This document shows, one piece after another, positions 1 through 11,659 of a stretch of 64,000 nucleotides of DNA. Under the pieces are notes generated by a model. That model was given only the letters and a program-made list of their open reading frames with translations, had not been told where the DNA came from and did no database searches. Location of the stretch: NCBI GenBank assembly GCA_039707655.1, contig CM077676.1, positions 79,965,395 through 80,029,394 of the forward strand, read 5' to 3'. Numbering within the stretch: the first letter of the stretch is position 1; each line of letters opens with the position of its first letter. Source of the DNA: Elymus sibiricus (taxonomy: Eukaryota > Streptophyta > Magnoliopsida > Poales > Poaceae). A program made the position numbers and the translations under genes.

Positions 1-1001
1 CAACAAGCGCTTTTCTTTAATGTCTTTTTAGCTAGGCATGATGATTTCAATGATGCTCGCATAAAAGTAAAGAATTGTAACAAAAAGAGAGCATCATGAA
101 ACATATGACTAGCACATTTAATCCTAACCCACTTCCTATGCATAGGGATTTTGTGAGCAAACAATTTATGGGAGCAAGAATCAACTAGCATAGGAAGGCA
201 AAACAAGCATGACTTCAAAACTTTCAACATAAAGAGAGGAAACTTGATATTATTGAGAAGTCTACAAGCATATGTTCCTCTCTCATAATAATTTTCAGTA
301 GCATCATGAATGAATTCAATAATATAACTATCACATAAAGCATTCTTTTCATGATCTACAAGCTTAAAATTTTTGCTACTCTCCACGTAAGCAAACTTCT
401 TCTCATTCATATTAGTGGGAGCAAACTCAACACAATAACTATCATGAGATACTTGATTGACATAAGCAAATTGAATATTAAAATCATGATGACAAGATTC
501 ATGGTTATCATTATTCTTTATAGCATACATGTCGTCACCATAATCATCATATATAGCAACTTTGTTGTCATAATCAATTAAAACCTCTTCCAAAATAGTG
601 GAATCATCATTAAATAAAGTCATGACCTCTCCAAATCCATTTTCATAATTATTACAATAAGATTCAAAACCCTCCAAAATAGTGGGATCACTAGTACCTA
701 TAGTAGACACTCTTCCAAACCAAGTTTCATCAATATAATCATTATAAATAGGAGGCATGTTCTCATCATAATAAATTTACTCATCAATACTTGGGGGACT
801 AAAAATATCATCTTCATCAAACATAGCATCCCCAAGCTTGTAGCTTTGCATATCATTAACATCATGGATATTCAAAGAATTCATACTAACAACATTGCAA
901 TCATGCTCATCATTCAAAGATTTTATGCCAAACATTTTATTGAATTCCTTTTCTAACACTTTGGCACAATTTTCCGATCCATCATTTTTCAAGAAAGACA
1001 C
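1..1001 (-). pseudogene. Accessory ORF of the WHAM-like element, one internal stop, runs off the edge
   Basis: Reading the minus strand from the ATG at 1001, one frame stays open to the window edge (about 333 codons) except for a single TAA at 777-779. The protein is rich in Asp, Asn, Tyr and His, with clusters such as ESCHHDF, NEKKFAYVES and NYYERGTYACRLLNN. It lies directly after the primer-binding site, where gag is expected. I see no zinc knuckle, no protease motif and no recognisable gag fold, so the function is unknown. Coding character is supported by the long open frame in AT-rich DNA, which would be expected to hold many stops. The end of the protein is not in the window. Confidence 0.6.
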
Positions 1002-1137
1002 TATAAAGATAAAGCATTTGAGGCAACCTCAATTCCATTTGTTTTATAGTTTTCTTTTATAAAACCAAACTAGTGATAAAAAAAGAAACTAAAAGATTCA
1101 ATTGCAACATCTAAAGATATACCTTCAAGCACTCACC

Positions 1138-1155
1138 TCCCCGTCAACGGCGCCA
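1138..1155 (-). other. Primer-binding site of the WHAM-like element
   Basis: The minus strand reads TGGCGCCGTTGACGGGGA about ten bases inside the LTR end at 1166. The same site with one change follows the Sabrina-like LTR at 50077. It fixes the orientation of the element as minus. Confidence 0.8.
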
Positions 1156-2233
1156 GAAAAGAGCTTGATGTCTACTACGCAACTTTTATTCTTGTAGACG
1201 TTGTTGGGCCTCCAAGTGCAGAGTTTTGTAGGACAGTAGCAAATTTCCCTCAAGTGGATAACTTAAGGTTTATCAATCCGTGGGAGGCGTAGGATGAAGA
1301 TAGCCTCTCTCAAACAACCCTGCAATCAAATACAAAAAATCTCGTGTTCCCCCAACACACCCAATACAATGGTAAATTGTATAGGTGCACTAGTTCGGCG
1401 AAGAGATGGTGATACAAATGTAGTATGGATAGTAGATATAGGTTTTTGTAATCCGAAATAATAAAAAATAGCAAGGTAGCAAGTAACAAAAGTGAGCACA
1501 AACGGTATTGCAATGATTAGAAACAAGGCCTAGGGTTCATACTTTCACTAGTGCAATCTCTCAACAGTGCTAACATAATTGAATCATATAACAATCCCTC
1601 AACATGTGACAAAGAATCATTACAAAGTTCCTATTAGCGGAGAACATAAGATAGAAATTGTTGTAGGGTACGAAACCACCTCAAAGTTATCCTTTCCGAT
1701 CAATCTATTGAGCCATCCCTATAAGTGTCACAAACAGCCCTAGAGTTCGTACTAAAATAACACCATATGATATGCATCAACCAACTCTAATGTCACCTAG
1801 ATACTCCAATGTCACCACAAGTATCCGTGAGTTGATTATTCGATATGAGTCAAAACAACTTCAGATTCATAATATTCAATCCACACAAAGAACTTCAAAG
1901 AGTATCCCAAAGTTTCTATCGGAGAAAAGAAGATGAAAATGTGCAACCAACCCCTATGCCTAGATCACCCCAAGGTCATGGGAATCCGCGAGTTGATTAC
2001 CAAAACATACATCAAGTGAATCAATAGAATACCCCATTGTCACCACGGGTATTCACATGCAAGACATACATCAAGTGTTTTCAAATCTGAAATATTCAAT
2101 CCGACAATAACGAAACCTCAAAGGGAAAGACTCAATCCATCACAAAAAGATAGAGAGGGAAGAAACACCATATGATCCAACTATATTAACAAAGCTCGCG
2201 ATACATCAAGATCGTACCAAATCAAGAACACGA

Positions 2234-2246
2234 TAGAGAGAGAGAG

Positions 2247-2284
<38 letters not shown>
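2234..2284. repeat. (GA)n microsatellite in the LTR
   Basis: About 50 bp of GA dinucleotides with one interruption. The matching place in the solo LTR near 21463-21472 has only about five GA units, so the tract has changed length between copies. Confidence 0.9.
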
Positions 2285-2285
<1 letters not shown>

Positions 2286-2536
2286 AAACACATAGCTACT
2301 GGTACGTACCCTCAGCCCCGAGGATGAACTACTCCCTCCTCGTCATGGAGACCGCCGGGATGATGAAGATGGCCTCCGGTGATGATTTCCCCCTCCGGCA
2401 GAGTGCCGGAACAGGGCTCCGGATGAGATCACTTCGGAACAGAGGCTTGCGACGGCGGTGTGGAAGTTCTAGGTTTCTTTCTGGGGTTTTCTATATTTAT
2501 AAGAATTTTTGGCATTAGTTTCATGCCAGGGGGACC

Positions 2537-2611
2537 CACGAGGGAGCGACAAGCTCGCTAGGCCCTCCCTACCCCCCAGGGCGCGCCTAGCAGGCTTGTC
2601 GCTTCCTCGTG
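2537..2611. repeat. GC-rich hairpin in the WHAM-like LTR
   Basis: The two arms, starting CACGAGGGAGCGACAAG and ending CTTGTCGCTTCCTCGTG, are near-perfect inverted repeats of about 26 bp around a C-rich loop. Equivalent hairpins occur at 21728-21804, 48891-48956 and 59777-59836. Confidence 0.8.
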
Positions 2612-2792
2612 ACTCTTCTGGTCCTTCCACGAAGCTTCGGGGGTCTCTGCACAAAAAACAACACCACGGTAGTTCTGCTGAAAACAGTGTCAGTCCGGGT
2701 TAGTTCTAATCAAATCATACCAAAACCATATAAAATTGTTGTAAACATGGCATGAATACTTCATAAATTATAGATACGTTGAAGACGTATCA

Positions 2793-3498
2793 CAAGGGCA
2801 AGAAGAAGGCGCCCCAATCCTCCGCCCCGGCTAAGCAGCAAAAGCCGGGCAAGGGGGGCAGAGGCCTCAGGACTGCTTCCGGTGTGGTTCGTTGGAGCAT
2901 TTCTCCCGCCAGTGCCGCGCACCTCAGGAGTTCGTTGATGTATACAAGGCTCAAAAGGCGCGTGAGACGCACCTCGCCTTGGTTCAGGAGGGAGCATCAC
3001 CGGCGCCCATGGCGGCACCCGTGATGATCCCTACGCCTCCTCCTACATTCTCAAGCGTGGATTGGGCAGGCTCGGCCGATGATAGACGATCAATAAGTGG
3101 CTTTATTAAGTTCCTTGGTCAGGGTTGATCTCGTGGAGTTCACGCAGACAACAAACAATGTTTCGATCAAGTACCAAAGGAAAGTACACGACGCTCGATA
3201 ATGCTATTGTTGAGATTATTTGGTTGCAGTCCTTTCTTGGAGAACTCAGTGTGTATCGGGAGGAAGCACCAACAATTCCGTGTGATAATGTTGAGGTGAC
3301 ATATCTATCTGCTACCCCGGTGCTCCATGCAAGGACTAAGCACATAGAGGTGAATTTTACTTCGTCTGAGAACACATGGCACACTGGCACGTAAAGCTTT
3401 GGAAATTGGATTCATTTCATCGCCAGATCAGCTAGATGATGGTCTGTCTAAGCTGATGCATGGTGGGCGTAGAACAACCAAGAGCATTGTTTCATAGT
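2793..3498 (+). pseudogene. Copia gag-pol remnant: gag zinc knuckle fused to RNase H
   Basis: The fragment opens with Lys-rich gag tail and a CCHC zinc knuckle (CFRCGSLEHFSRQC, about 2874-2915). About 45 codons later the same frame continues into Copia RNase H: DWAGSADDRRS, then, after a frameshift near 3122-3130, LISWSS, VEIIWLQS and ARTKHIEVNF. It ends with a pol C-terminus (FISSPDQLDDGLSK) and a stop near 3498. Protease, integrase, reverse transcriptase and the rest of pol are absent. The 5' part was cut off by the WHAM-like insertion at 2792. This is a dead fragment. Confidence 0.85.
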
Positions 3499-4106
3499 CC
3501 CAGTCTTTTATAAGGTTGTGATTGAGGGTAGAGTTATAATAATTTCTAGTTTGAATTATGATCCTATGCTAACACGATCTGTGTTGTGAACTTCTGATAG
3601 GCTGTTAGAAAAAAACTGTGTTGTATTTGTCATGATTGTAACCCCACATATCTCCTCTACTGGTGATCTCTTGACCTGCAAGTTTGATCGGCCATATAAA
3701 GCGTGACCAACATCACGATAAGATGTGTGGATCCAAGTCATTGTTCCATCTAAACTTTCAGGGGGTAATGAAAGATTCATTTTCCTTAAAAAAATATGGG
3801 CAAACGGAATTAAACTCTGCTAGACCTAATTTGAAGAGAGTGAGTCCAAAAATCCAATGAACATAAAGTCAACACAACACAATGACATTACTTATTCAGT
3901 CTTCCATCAAAAGTATGCATCATTAATCGTTATGCAGGTTAAGTAGTAGTCAACTAATTAACAAGGAATCAACTATCCTTGCAAAAAAAGAAGAAAACTT
4001 CAGAGACAATTCACTAACCAACACAAGATCACTACTACCCTCACCAACGATTCACTAACCAACAACAAATAAAAGCACTATCATGAACACGAAAGCATTA
4101 ACAGTA
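3499..4106. other. No gene seen; Copia tail and B3 gene 3' flank
   Basis: The first ~290 bases may be the remains of a Copia 3' LTR, but I cannot define its ends. The rest is AT-rich and probably 3' UTR or downstream flank of the minus-strand B3 gene, whose stop codon is at 4107-4109. Confidence 0.4.
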
Positions 4107-6766
4107 TCAATCAACATTGGCATCATTTGCAGGGATGACATAGACCACCATGGTACTCTGATTGCTCAATAGTTCAAAGAGGCAGATATCACCCATCTTT
4201 AGGTTGTTGCCTTGCGCAAACTGTTTCCATCCGTGTTTGAGCTTTTTGTCGCCACGGTTGTTAGGAAACTGCACCTGCCACTTCACGCCAAGCAGCTGAA
4301 GATGCATTCGTGCCTCCTCTCCAAGATACTTCTGAGCATAGTAGTTGGGGAAAGTCTGCTTACAGATTTGAACAAAAGAGTTACTAGATAATGGCATGAA
4401 TATTCTATGTAGAATAACATGACAACTGCTTCATATTAAGGTCTGGTTTACACTTCACACAGACACCTACATGATCGAAGAAGATGACACATTAGAAAAA
4501 TGAACTCACCAGAAAGAATGGTGACTCGACGTTGCACTTGTACATCATAGCAACAAAGATGAGGATCTTTGACTCAAGAGATTGGACCTTCTGTTTCACC
4601 GCGTCCTTCTGAGCTGAAGTTAGCTTGGTCTTGTGTGCGGTAATGTAACCGTCCCTCAACTGCTCCTTCTGAGATGAAGATAGCTTAGCCTTCCTCCTGC
4701 CAATGTAGCTGGAAACGGGCACATCACGTACTCCATGGCCATGTTCAGAGGATAAAGAACCTCCTGTGCAAAGAAAAAGAGAACTACTGAATATAGACAG
4801 CTATAAAAATATGAGAATGATTTGCAAGGGAAGATATATCTATAATCTTAACTGAGACCAGATGACTCGGAGGGGGGAGTATTTATTGCAGCCCTGCTGC
4901 CTTGACATGACTTGTCCATTTCCATTTGGACGCGCCACTGCCCTTCGGTTGGCGGTGATTCCACTGGCAGCCCGTTCACTGCGATAAATGGCTGCCTTTG
5001 CAGAGGTTGAGGATGAAAATGAGAACTTCTCACGGTATCAGTACCGTAGGCACGCCTTTCTTGCACAGGAGGCGGAACAGGGTCTACAACAACTGATAAT
5101 GCCTTCTCGCAGCCAAATTTATCGAAGATTATGACACTAAACTGGGAGTTTCCATTGTATATAAGTACTATGGTGTCACCCGTCTGTAGCCCAAAGGTTT
5201 CGACGAACTTCCCCCATCCCACTGAAAAAACAAGCTTTTGATTATAGCAAGTATCTAGTTTGTTCTCGGCGACTCCAATTTTGTAGCTGCGATGATTTTG
5301 TGTTTCAAGTTTGATCTCTCTTGGGAACTCGCCCTTGAAACGCTCAAGAATTCCTTCTGGGATGATCTGGAGAAAAACAACCAATATTTTTTAGTTTGAA
5401 TGGATTGTAAACAGGATAAAAAAAGATGATCACTATAATCAAAGCCTATTTGACAGTTCAGTATCCCACTACATAACATATAGCAAGCAAAATACAGAAG
5501 GCTTCTATAGACTTAACTATCAAAGGAAAAATGTGAAAACCAAAAAGCCTGGTATCTTTGAATATGAGGAAACTTTGCGCAAACAAGCATACCTGAATTA
5601 ATGTGCTACCATGCTGGACTCAATCCAAGCAGCAAATTAATAGGAGACATGACCAAATTTTGAAAAGAGTACATATAGTTTGTGTATGTCTCCAAAGTCT
5701 ACAGCAATAAATATATCCACATAATTTAAACTAGAAAGTAGAAAATCATTGGTCTACGGAAGAAAGCAACAAATTAACTGACGAAAGGGAGTTGGTAATA
5801 AATCTGAATATGAATTTACCATCTCATATTGAAAATCGCCCATCATAAGCATCAAGAAATATTTATTTTCATTATCCAAGTCCGCGTAGTGATATTCAAG
5901 CCAATTGTTGCATCTTCCACATTGCACATCCATCTTTTCAGAAGACCTGCAGTGCAAAAGCCATTTGAATTGAAATTTGGTATCAGGAAATGAAGCCATG
6001 AATAATAAAGACTAGTACTTCACCCGATTTCATGCGCCTCGTTGCCCCTGTCTTGGACCCGAGGTATAAAAGGATCCAGAACAACCGATGAGGCCTTTTC
6101 GCGACCAAGTTTATCGAAGATTATGACATTAAACTGAGTGTTTCCTTTGTATCTGAACATTAAGAGATCACCTATCTGTAGATCATAGTTTGCCACAAAT
6201 TGCCTCCAACCCACTGTAAAGATACGCTTTTCTTGGATCTTGGCGACCACAATAGCGTGATTGTCGCCATTTCGGGTTTCTAGCTTGATCTCCCCTAGGA
6301 TCTCCCTTTTGAAACGCTGCACAAGTTCTTCTGGGATTATCTACAGGAAGAAACAGCAACAAAAAAAGTTTGGTCAGACTGTTTATTCGCAAGATCCAAA
6401 AGACACTAGCTATAATCATGGTGAATATATGTCTTGATTTTATGTAAACTAACTATAATGTTCCGATACCATTTTGGTACTCTATATAGAATAGTCCGCC
6501 CCTCAACGGGCGCATAAAAAAAATGACACTGGTCTTACAAAAAACCACTCTGGATAGATAGTAGAAACATCACTGGTCTAGTGGTCTTACAAAAGAAAAA
6601 TGGCACAGTAAGAATGGAAGTGTATTCAAGTGTTACCATCTCATCTCGGAAATCACCAATCATAAGCACCAAGAAATATTTCTTCTCATCATCCAAATTT
6701 TTGTAGTAATACTCATCCCGCCGTTTGCAGCTTTCACAAGACGTGCACATCCCGTTAGAGCAGGCC
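4107..6766 (-). CDS. B3-domain (REM-type) DNA-binding protein gene, first exon not found
   Basis: Six minus-strand exons fit together with GT-AG introns and matching phases: 6637-6766, 6024-6340, 5820-5946, 4859-5366, 4510-4763 and 4107-4358, about 529 residues. Exons one and three each encode a short Cys-rich lead (CTSCESC; CGRC) ending in GDF-x-x-EM. Exons two and four each encode a B3 domain (start IIPE, core FTVGWRQFV / FSVGWGKFV, then [11 protein letters not shown] / [11 protein letters not shown] and IIFDK). A Pro-rich linker, a basic stretch (SYIGRRKAK) and a third, more diverged B3 domain (GDICLFEL) follow. Plant B3 proteins are nuclear DNA-binding factors; REM members are often reproductive. 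The start exon must end in phase 2. A donor-like site at 6837-6838 resembles the one ending exon two, but the frame before it meets a TAG and I found no clear ATG. I see no premature stop in the six exons, so the gene may be intact. Confidence 0.82.
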
Positions 6767-6839
6767 CTGCAGTGCAAAATTTGTTTGCAGTGATATATTG
6801 TAGCGAGGACATGAGTGAAGCCCTACTATATACTTGACC

Positions 6840-8400
6840 CGGTTTCATGTACTCCTAAATGCGAATCCGGCCGGAATTTTGCATCGAACCATAACTAATC
6901 GATGAAGATGATTCGAGATGAATTAATTGGACAATGAGAAAAAAGATTGAGAGAGAGATATTTCTCCATGAATCGGCCGGAACATTGTAGCAAGGAAATT
7001 CACAAGAGATTTCTCCTGCCCCTTGTCCCCATGGGCTGTCTCGCGCACTGGTCTCGGCCTCCCGTCTGCCAACTGACGCCCCGACTTGGTGACCAGCAGA
7101 AACCCCCAATGCTCACCGGCACCGGCCACCCAGCCGGCCGCCGATTCTCCGGCGTGTCGCAGAGCTCCCTCGACCTCATTGGGAGCGCGCGCAGACACGG
7201 CGTGGCCACAGGCATCACCACAAGACGCGTAGATGTACTACTACTTGCATTGACTTTACTCATAGAAAGGGATATGTGATGTTGAATCAAGAATCACGCC
7301 AAGACCGAAGGACGGTAAAATCATCTGGGCGGTGTGTGCTGCGATTCGATTCTTACCTCTGTTCTCCTTCCCGTTGGCTTCCGCTGGTGTGGATGTGACG
7401 ACGCTGAGCGGTGTGCGCTCCTCCAGCGGTACTTTCGTAGCCGGGAAAATTTCCTAAACGACCGGGTCTGTTGCCTCAGTCAAGTTAGTTAGATCCTTTT
7501 CAGTAGTTGCCACGTGCCTTCACTAGTCACAAATCGCCTCCTTCCACCCCGTGAGCCATCATCCCCTTTGCAAGAGAGAAGAGACCAATCGATTGTACGG
7601 TCGGATCGCTCATGTATCCTTGTGCGTGAAGAGGCCTGAGATACGAGGGAAAAGGATATGCGGAGGGGATGGTTTACGACTCAGGGGAAGAAGGTGCTTT
7701 GTAATTGGTGAAGGCGTACACGTAGCAATACTGGCCAGTAATAGGCCTTGGTCGACCGATCTCAATCACCTGATCGTTCACTCGAGGCAGCTATTGGCGT
7801 CCATATATTTATTTATTTATTTTACGGAAAAACTTTTAATTCATCTTCAATCATGGTAATATGTGCACATTACTCTGGGATTTTTGTTTAGACTTTTTTA
7901 GCTTTGCTATAATTTGAATATTCTAGACGTGAAGGACTATCGCTTTGTTCAGATCCTCTATTAGAATCCCCTCCATTATCTTGTGATTAATTCAGATTGC
8001 ATTATTACAGTTCTTGCCGGTTCTCTGATTGCTTGTAAGAATTCAAACCTCATTGTTCAAGTTGATTGTGCCTACGGCGAGGTGAGTAACCATCGAAGAT
8101 TGAGGTCATATACGCGTCGTTTAAATGTTAAAAAAAACTTCATGGGGGAATACATTACTTGATTCCGTGATATCAACATTTAAAATTGTAAAAAAAAAAT
8201 TAGCAAAAAATGAACGATGGCGCTGTTTCTCGGGGTTCAAAGAAAATTCGGTAACCCGTTGGTTTTTGAAAATAACGACAGGAAAAAAACTTAGTTGTGA
8301 CTCTCATTCTTTGGTCAAATCAATTATAAGATACCATGCCACTTGCTCAAGAGAGATACGAGTGGGGAGTCGGAACCAGGAAGTACCATTAATTAATGAA
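6840..8400. other. Upstream region of the B3 gene; no gene supported
   Basis: This stretch should hold the missing first exon and promoter of the B3 gene. The part at about 7000-7480 is GC-richer and contains open frames on both strands, but none shows a family signature or a splice arrangement I trust. From 7480 to 8400 I see no gene and no recognised repeat. Confidence 0.35.
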
Positions 8401-8407
8401 AGTGTCA

Positions 8408-8783
8408 TTCTGCTCGCGAGCTCAATTGCTTCGTCATGAAAAGCAAATCTAAACAAATGGTAAAAAAAAAAAAATCTCAGCTTTTGGGCAACAAACATTG
8501 AGGAAATTTCTACAAACGTACAAATTTTTGTGAGGTAAAAACATTCCTAATGCTCTAGGCAAATAAAATCATTTCTCTAAAATGATTTCAAAATAGTGTT
8601 TTTAGAGCATTGATTTTGTTTGTTTTTACAGAGTATTAAGAAATGTTTTTGCATCAAAATTTGTACGCATGTAGACAATTCGTCAATGTTTGTTTTCACA
8701 AAATTACAATTTTTTTTGATAATTTTAACTATTATTTTCGATTTTGCTGTTCCTAAGGAAGCATTTGAGCTCGCGTGCAGAAA
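8408..8783. repeat. 376-bp imperfect inverted repeat (foldback/MITE-like)
   Basis: The left arm begins TTCTGCTCGCGAGCTCAA and the right arm ends with its near complement (gagctcgcgtgcagaaa). Pairing continues inward through AACAAACATTGA, GTACAAATTTT and AAAACATTCCTAATGCTCT to a centre near 8595. The arms are diverged by mismatches and small gaps. No open frame is convincing. It could be a MITE, a foldback element or a hairpin locus; I found no clear target duplication. Confidence 0.75.
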
Positions 8784-9099
8784 CTCCATGTCCCAGTCAT
8801 TATCTTCTTCCTTTTTTCTTGGCTCTCTCCTTCATATAGTCAAAAGTGGCCAGGTCTATGCATTATACTTTATCTTTTTTTAAATCAACCACCTTACCAT
8901 TATTATTTTAAGATAAAACAACCGGAAAGTTTCCTAAGGTTTATGTTCTTCGAATAGGATAAACGCCTTTCATTGTCCCAGTAGTACAAGGCTGACGCTA
9001 GACTATCTCGTGAAGACTATTTCTCGCTCAACGCGAGTATAGCTTCTGTCTCGTGGAAGGATTTTCCCCTACGTGTAGCTACTGGGCCGACCCATTTTT

Positions 9100-9800
9100 G
9101 TCTGATTTTTTTTTTCATTCGCTGGGTTTCGATCGAGTTCGCTAGGTTTCACACGGTTCCCTTTGCTAAGTTTTTTCTGGGTCTTTTTTCTTTTTGGTTT
9201 TCTATTTTAGTTTTTTCTTTACTAACTGGTTTTTTTGTTTTTTCAACGGTTTTCTTTGTTCTTTTCTCGGTTTTCACTCCTTTTTTTTCTTTTCTTTTAT
9301 CTTTGTATTTTCATCTCGGTTTTCTAAGTTTCTCTCTTGGTTTTGCTCGTCCTATTTTTCTTCTTTTTTCTTCGCTTTTCTTTTTTGTTTTTCGGTCAGT
9401 TTTCATTAGTTTTCTTTTATTCAACACAGGTCCACCTTTTCTGATACACATTGAACATTTTTCGAATATACAATGTACATTTTTTCTTAATTACATGTTT
9501 AGAACACTTTTTCAAAAACATGGTCAACATTTTTTAAATGCATTACGAACAATTTAGTTTGATTTTTCATTGGTTTGTTTGACTTTTTCTTTTCATTTTT
9601 TTTCTCCTAAGTTATGTTTTATTTGTTTCTTTCTTGCTTTTCTTTGCTTTTCTATGTTTTTCGTTCTGTTTTTTGTTTCTTTGTTGGTTTTCATCGGTTT
9701 TCTTTTTTTTGCAAATTAATACTTTGTTTTTTACACAATGTACATTTTCCTTTTTTTTGTAATTCAGAATGTACATTTTTCATAACTACATGTTCTGAAC
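9100..9800. repeat. T-rich low-complexity tract
   Basis: Long runs of T with C, as in TTTTCTTTTC, broken by short GGTTTTC motifs. It encodes only Phe/Ser-rich chance frames. It grades into the tandem repeat beginning near 9840. With the GTCTCGC-type motifs near 9020-9055 and 11800-11840 it may be part of one unclassified Triticeae DNA transposon of about 2.8 kb, but I could not pair its ends. Confidence 0.6.
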
Positions 9801-9839
9801 AATTTTTTGAATACATAGTCAACATATTTCAAATACATG

Positions 9840-11640
9840 CAGAGAACTTTTTAATATACACGTTTAACATTTTTCAAATACATGATTTACCTTTTTAAAA
9901 ACTTACTTTTTTATGTCTAGTTTTTCCATAAACATTGTATTTTTTGTATGCATCCGGATAATTTTATATACACTTAAAACATTTTTCAAATACAAGATTA
10001 ATATTTTTTTAAACAAATATTTTGTGTGTCTACTTTTTTCATACACATTTTACATTTTCGTATACATAAGGGAAAAAATTATATACATGGTTAACATTTT
10101 CCAAATACATGATTTCACATTTTATTAAACATATATTTTTTGTGTCTACTTTTTTCATACACATTTTACATTTTTATATACATCATGAACATTTTTTATA
10201 TACACGTTTGACAATATCCAAATTCTTGATTAACATTTACATGTTTTTATGTATATTTTATCCATACACATTGTAAAAAAATTGTAGACATAAACAAAAT
10301 TATATACACGTGTAGAATTTTTCCAATACATTATTTCACATTTTATTAAACATATTATTTTTGGGTCTACTTTTCATACAAATTTTACATTTTTTTATAC
10401 ATCGGGAACTTTTTTTATACACATGTTTAACATTTTCCATGTTGATGAATGACTTTTTGTAAACACATATGTTTTAGGTATATTTTATCCATACACATTG
10501 TTCATTTTTTGTACGCATCAGGAATATTTTTTATATACACATTTAACATTTTCCAAATACATGATTTAACATATTTTTAACATATAGATGTCTACTTTTC
10601 CATAAACAATGTAGTTTTTATATACACTTTTCACATTTTCAAAATACATGATTAACATTTTCTTAAATGTATATTTTCTTATGACTAATTTTTTCATACA
10701 CATTGTACATTTTCTGTATAGATCAGGAAAAATATTTATATATATGTTTAAAAATTCCAAATGCATAATTTAATATTTTATTAAACATATATTTTTTGTG
10801 TATGCTTTTTCATACACATTGTAAACTTTTTATACATCAAGAACATTTTTTATATACATCATGAACATTTTTTATCTCTATTCTATCCATACACATTATA
10901 CATTATTTGTATACATCATGAACATTTTTTATATTCATGTTTACCAGTTTTTGAAATACATGATTTAACCTTTGTTTAAAACTTATATTTTTTATGTCTA
11001 CTTTTTCCATAAACATTGTATATTTTTTATACATAAAAAACATTTTGTATATGCACGTTTAACATTTTCCAAATACATGATTAGCATTTTTTAGACATAT
11101 ATTTTCTTATGTCTATTTTTTCCATACATATTGTACATTTTTTGTGTACATTAGAACATTTTTCATGTACATGTTTTAGTGTTTTCAAATACCTAATTTA
11201 ATACTTTTTTGAAACATATAGTTTTTATGTTTAAATTTTTATACACATAGTACATTTGTTTGTACATCAGGAACCTTTCTTACAAACACATTTAATTTTC
11301 TAAATACATGATTAACATTTTTTTAAATATATTTTTATGTATATTTTTCCGTACAGATTATACATTTTTTGTATACGTTTAAAATTTTGTGAATACATGA
11401 TTAACATGTTTTCCATCATATGTTGTAATGACTGTTTTTTTTATAAATGTTGTACATTTGTTGTATACATTAGGAACATTTCTTTGTACATGTTTAAAAT
11501 TTATATGATTAATAAAAAATTAAATATATTTTTATGTCTATTTTTTCATAGATATTGTATATTTTTCTTATACATCAGAATTTTTTTCTATACACCTTTA
11601 ATTTTTTTCGGATGATTAACATTCTTTAAATATTTTTGTG
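9840..11640. repeat. Degenerate ~108-bp AT-rich tandem repeat, about 16 copies
   Basis: A unit with the landmarks AAATACATGATTAACATTT, then TTTTATGTCTACTTTTTCC, then CATACACATTGTACATTTT, then GAACATTTTTTATATACA recurs. The ATACATGATT landmark falls near 9881, 9990, 10100, 10215, 10325, 10435, 10550, 10645, 10755, 10955, 11070, 11190, 11300, 11390 and 11510, so the period is about 108 bp. Copies are well diverged. The ORFs here are chance readings. Confidence 0.8.
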
Positions 11641-11659
11641 AATTGTTCTTTTTATAATA

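Larger units (their letters stand above)
1..2792 (-). mobile_element. WHAM-like Athila-type Gypsy element, 5' part
   Basis: A minus-strand LTR retrotransposon cut by the left window edge. Its 5' LTR lies at 1166-2792, the primer-binding site at 1138-1155, and the internal region runs left from there. The LTR has TG...CA ends when read on the minus strand. The right end abuts Copia gag-like DNA at 2793, so the element inserted into an older Copia copy. The expected right-hand target duplication would be the bases 2793-2797; its partner is outside the window. The family name is from memory of Triticeae LTRs and is moderately sure. Confidence 0.85.
1166..2792 (-). repeat. 5' LTR of the WHAM-like element
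   Basis: 1627 bp, beginning TGATGTCTACTACGC and ending AAGACGTATCA on the plus strand. It is closely similar throughout to the solo LTR at 20394-22073. It contains a (GA)n run at 2234-2284, a GC-rich hairpin at 2537-2611 and, on the minus strand just past the hairpin, a TATA-like TTATAAATA near 2494-2502. The order hairpin, then TATA, then leader fits the U3-R layout of an LTR promoter. Confidence 0.88.

Noticed and set aside
7000..7290. Minus-strand ORF as possible first exon of the B3 gene
   Set aside because: No phase-2 donor joining it to 6766 and no similarity to B3 N-termini; left unassigned.
9194..10128. Phe/Ser-rich ORFs
   Set aside because: Low-complexity T-rich and tandem-repeat DNA; no start context or family signature.
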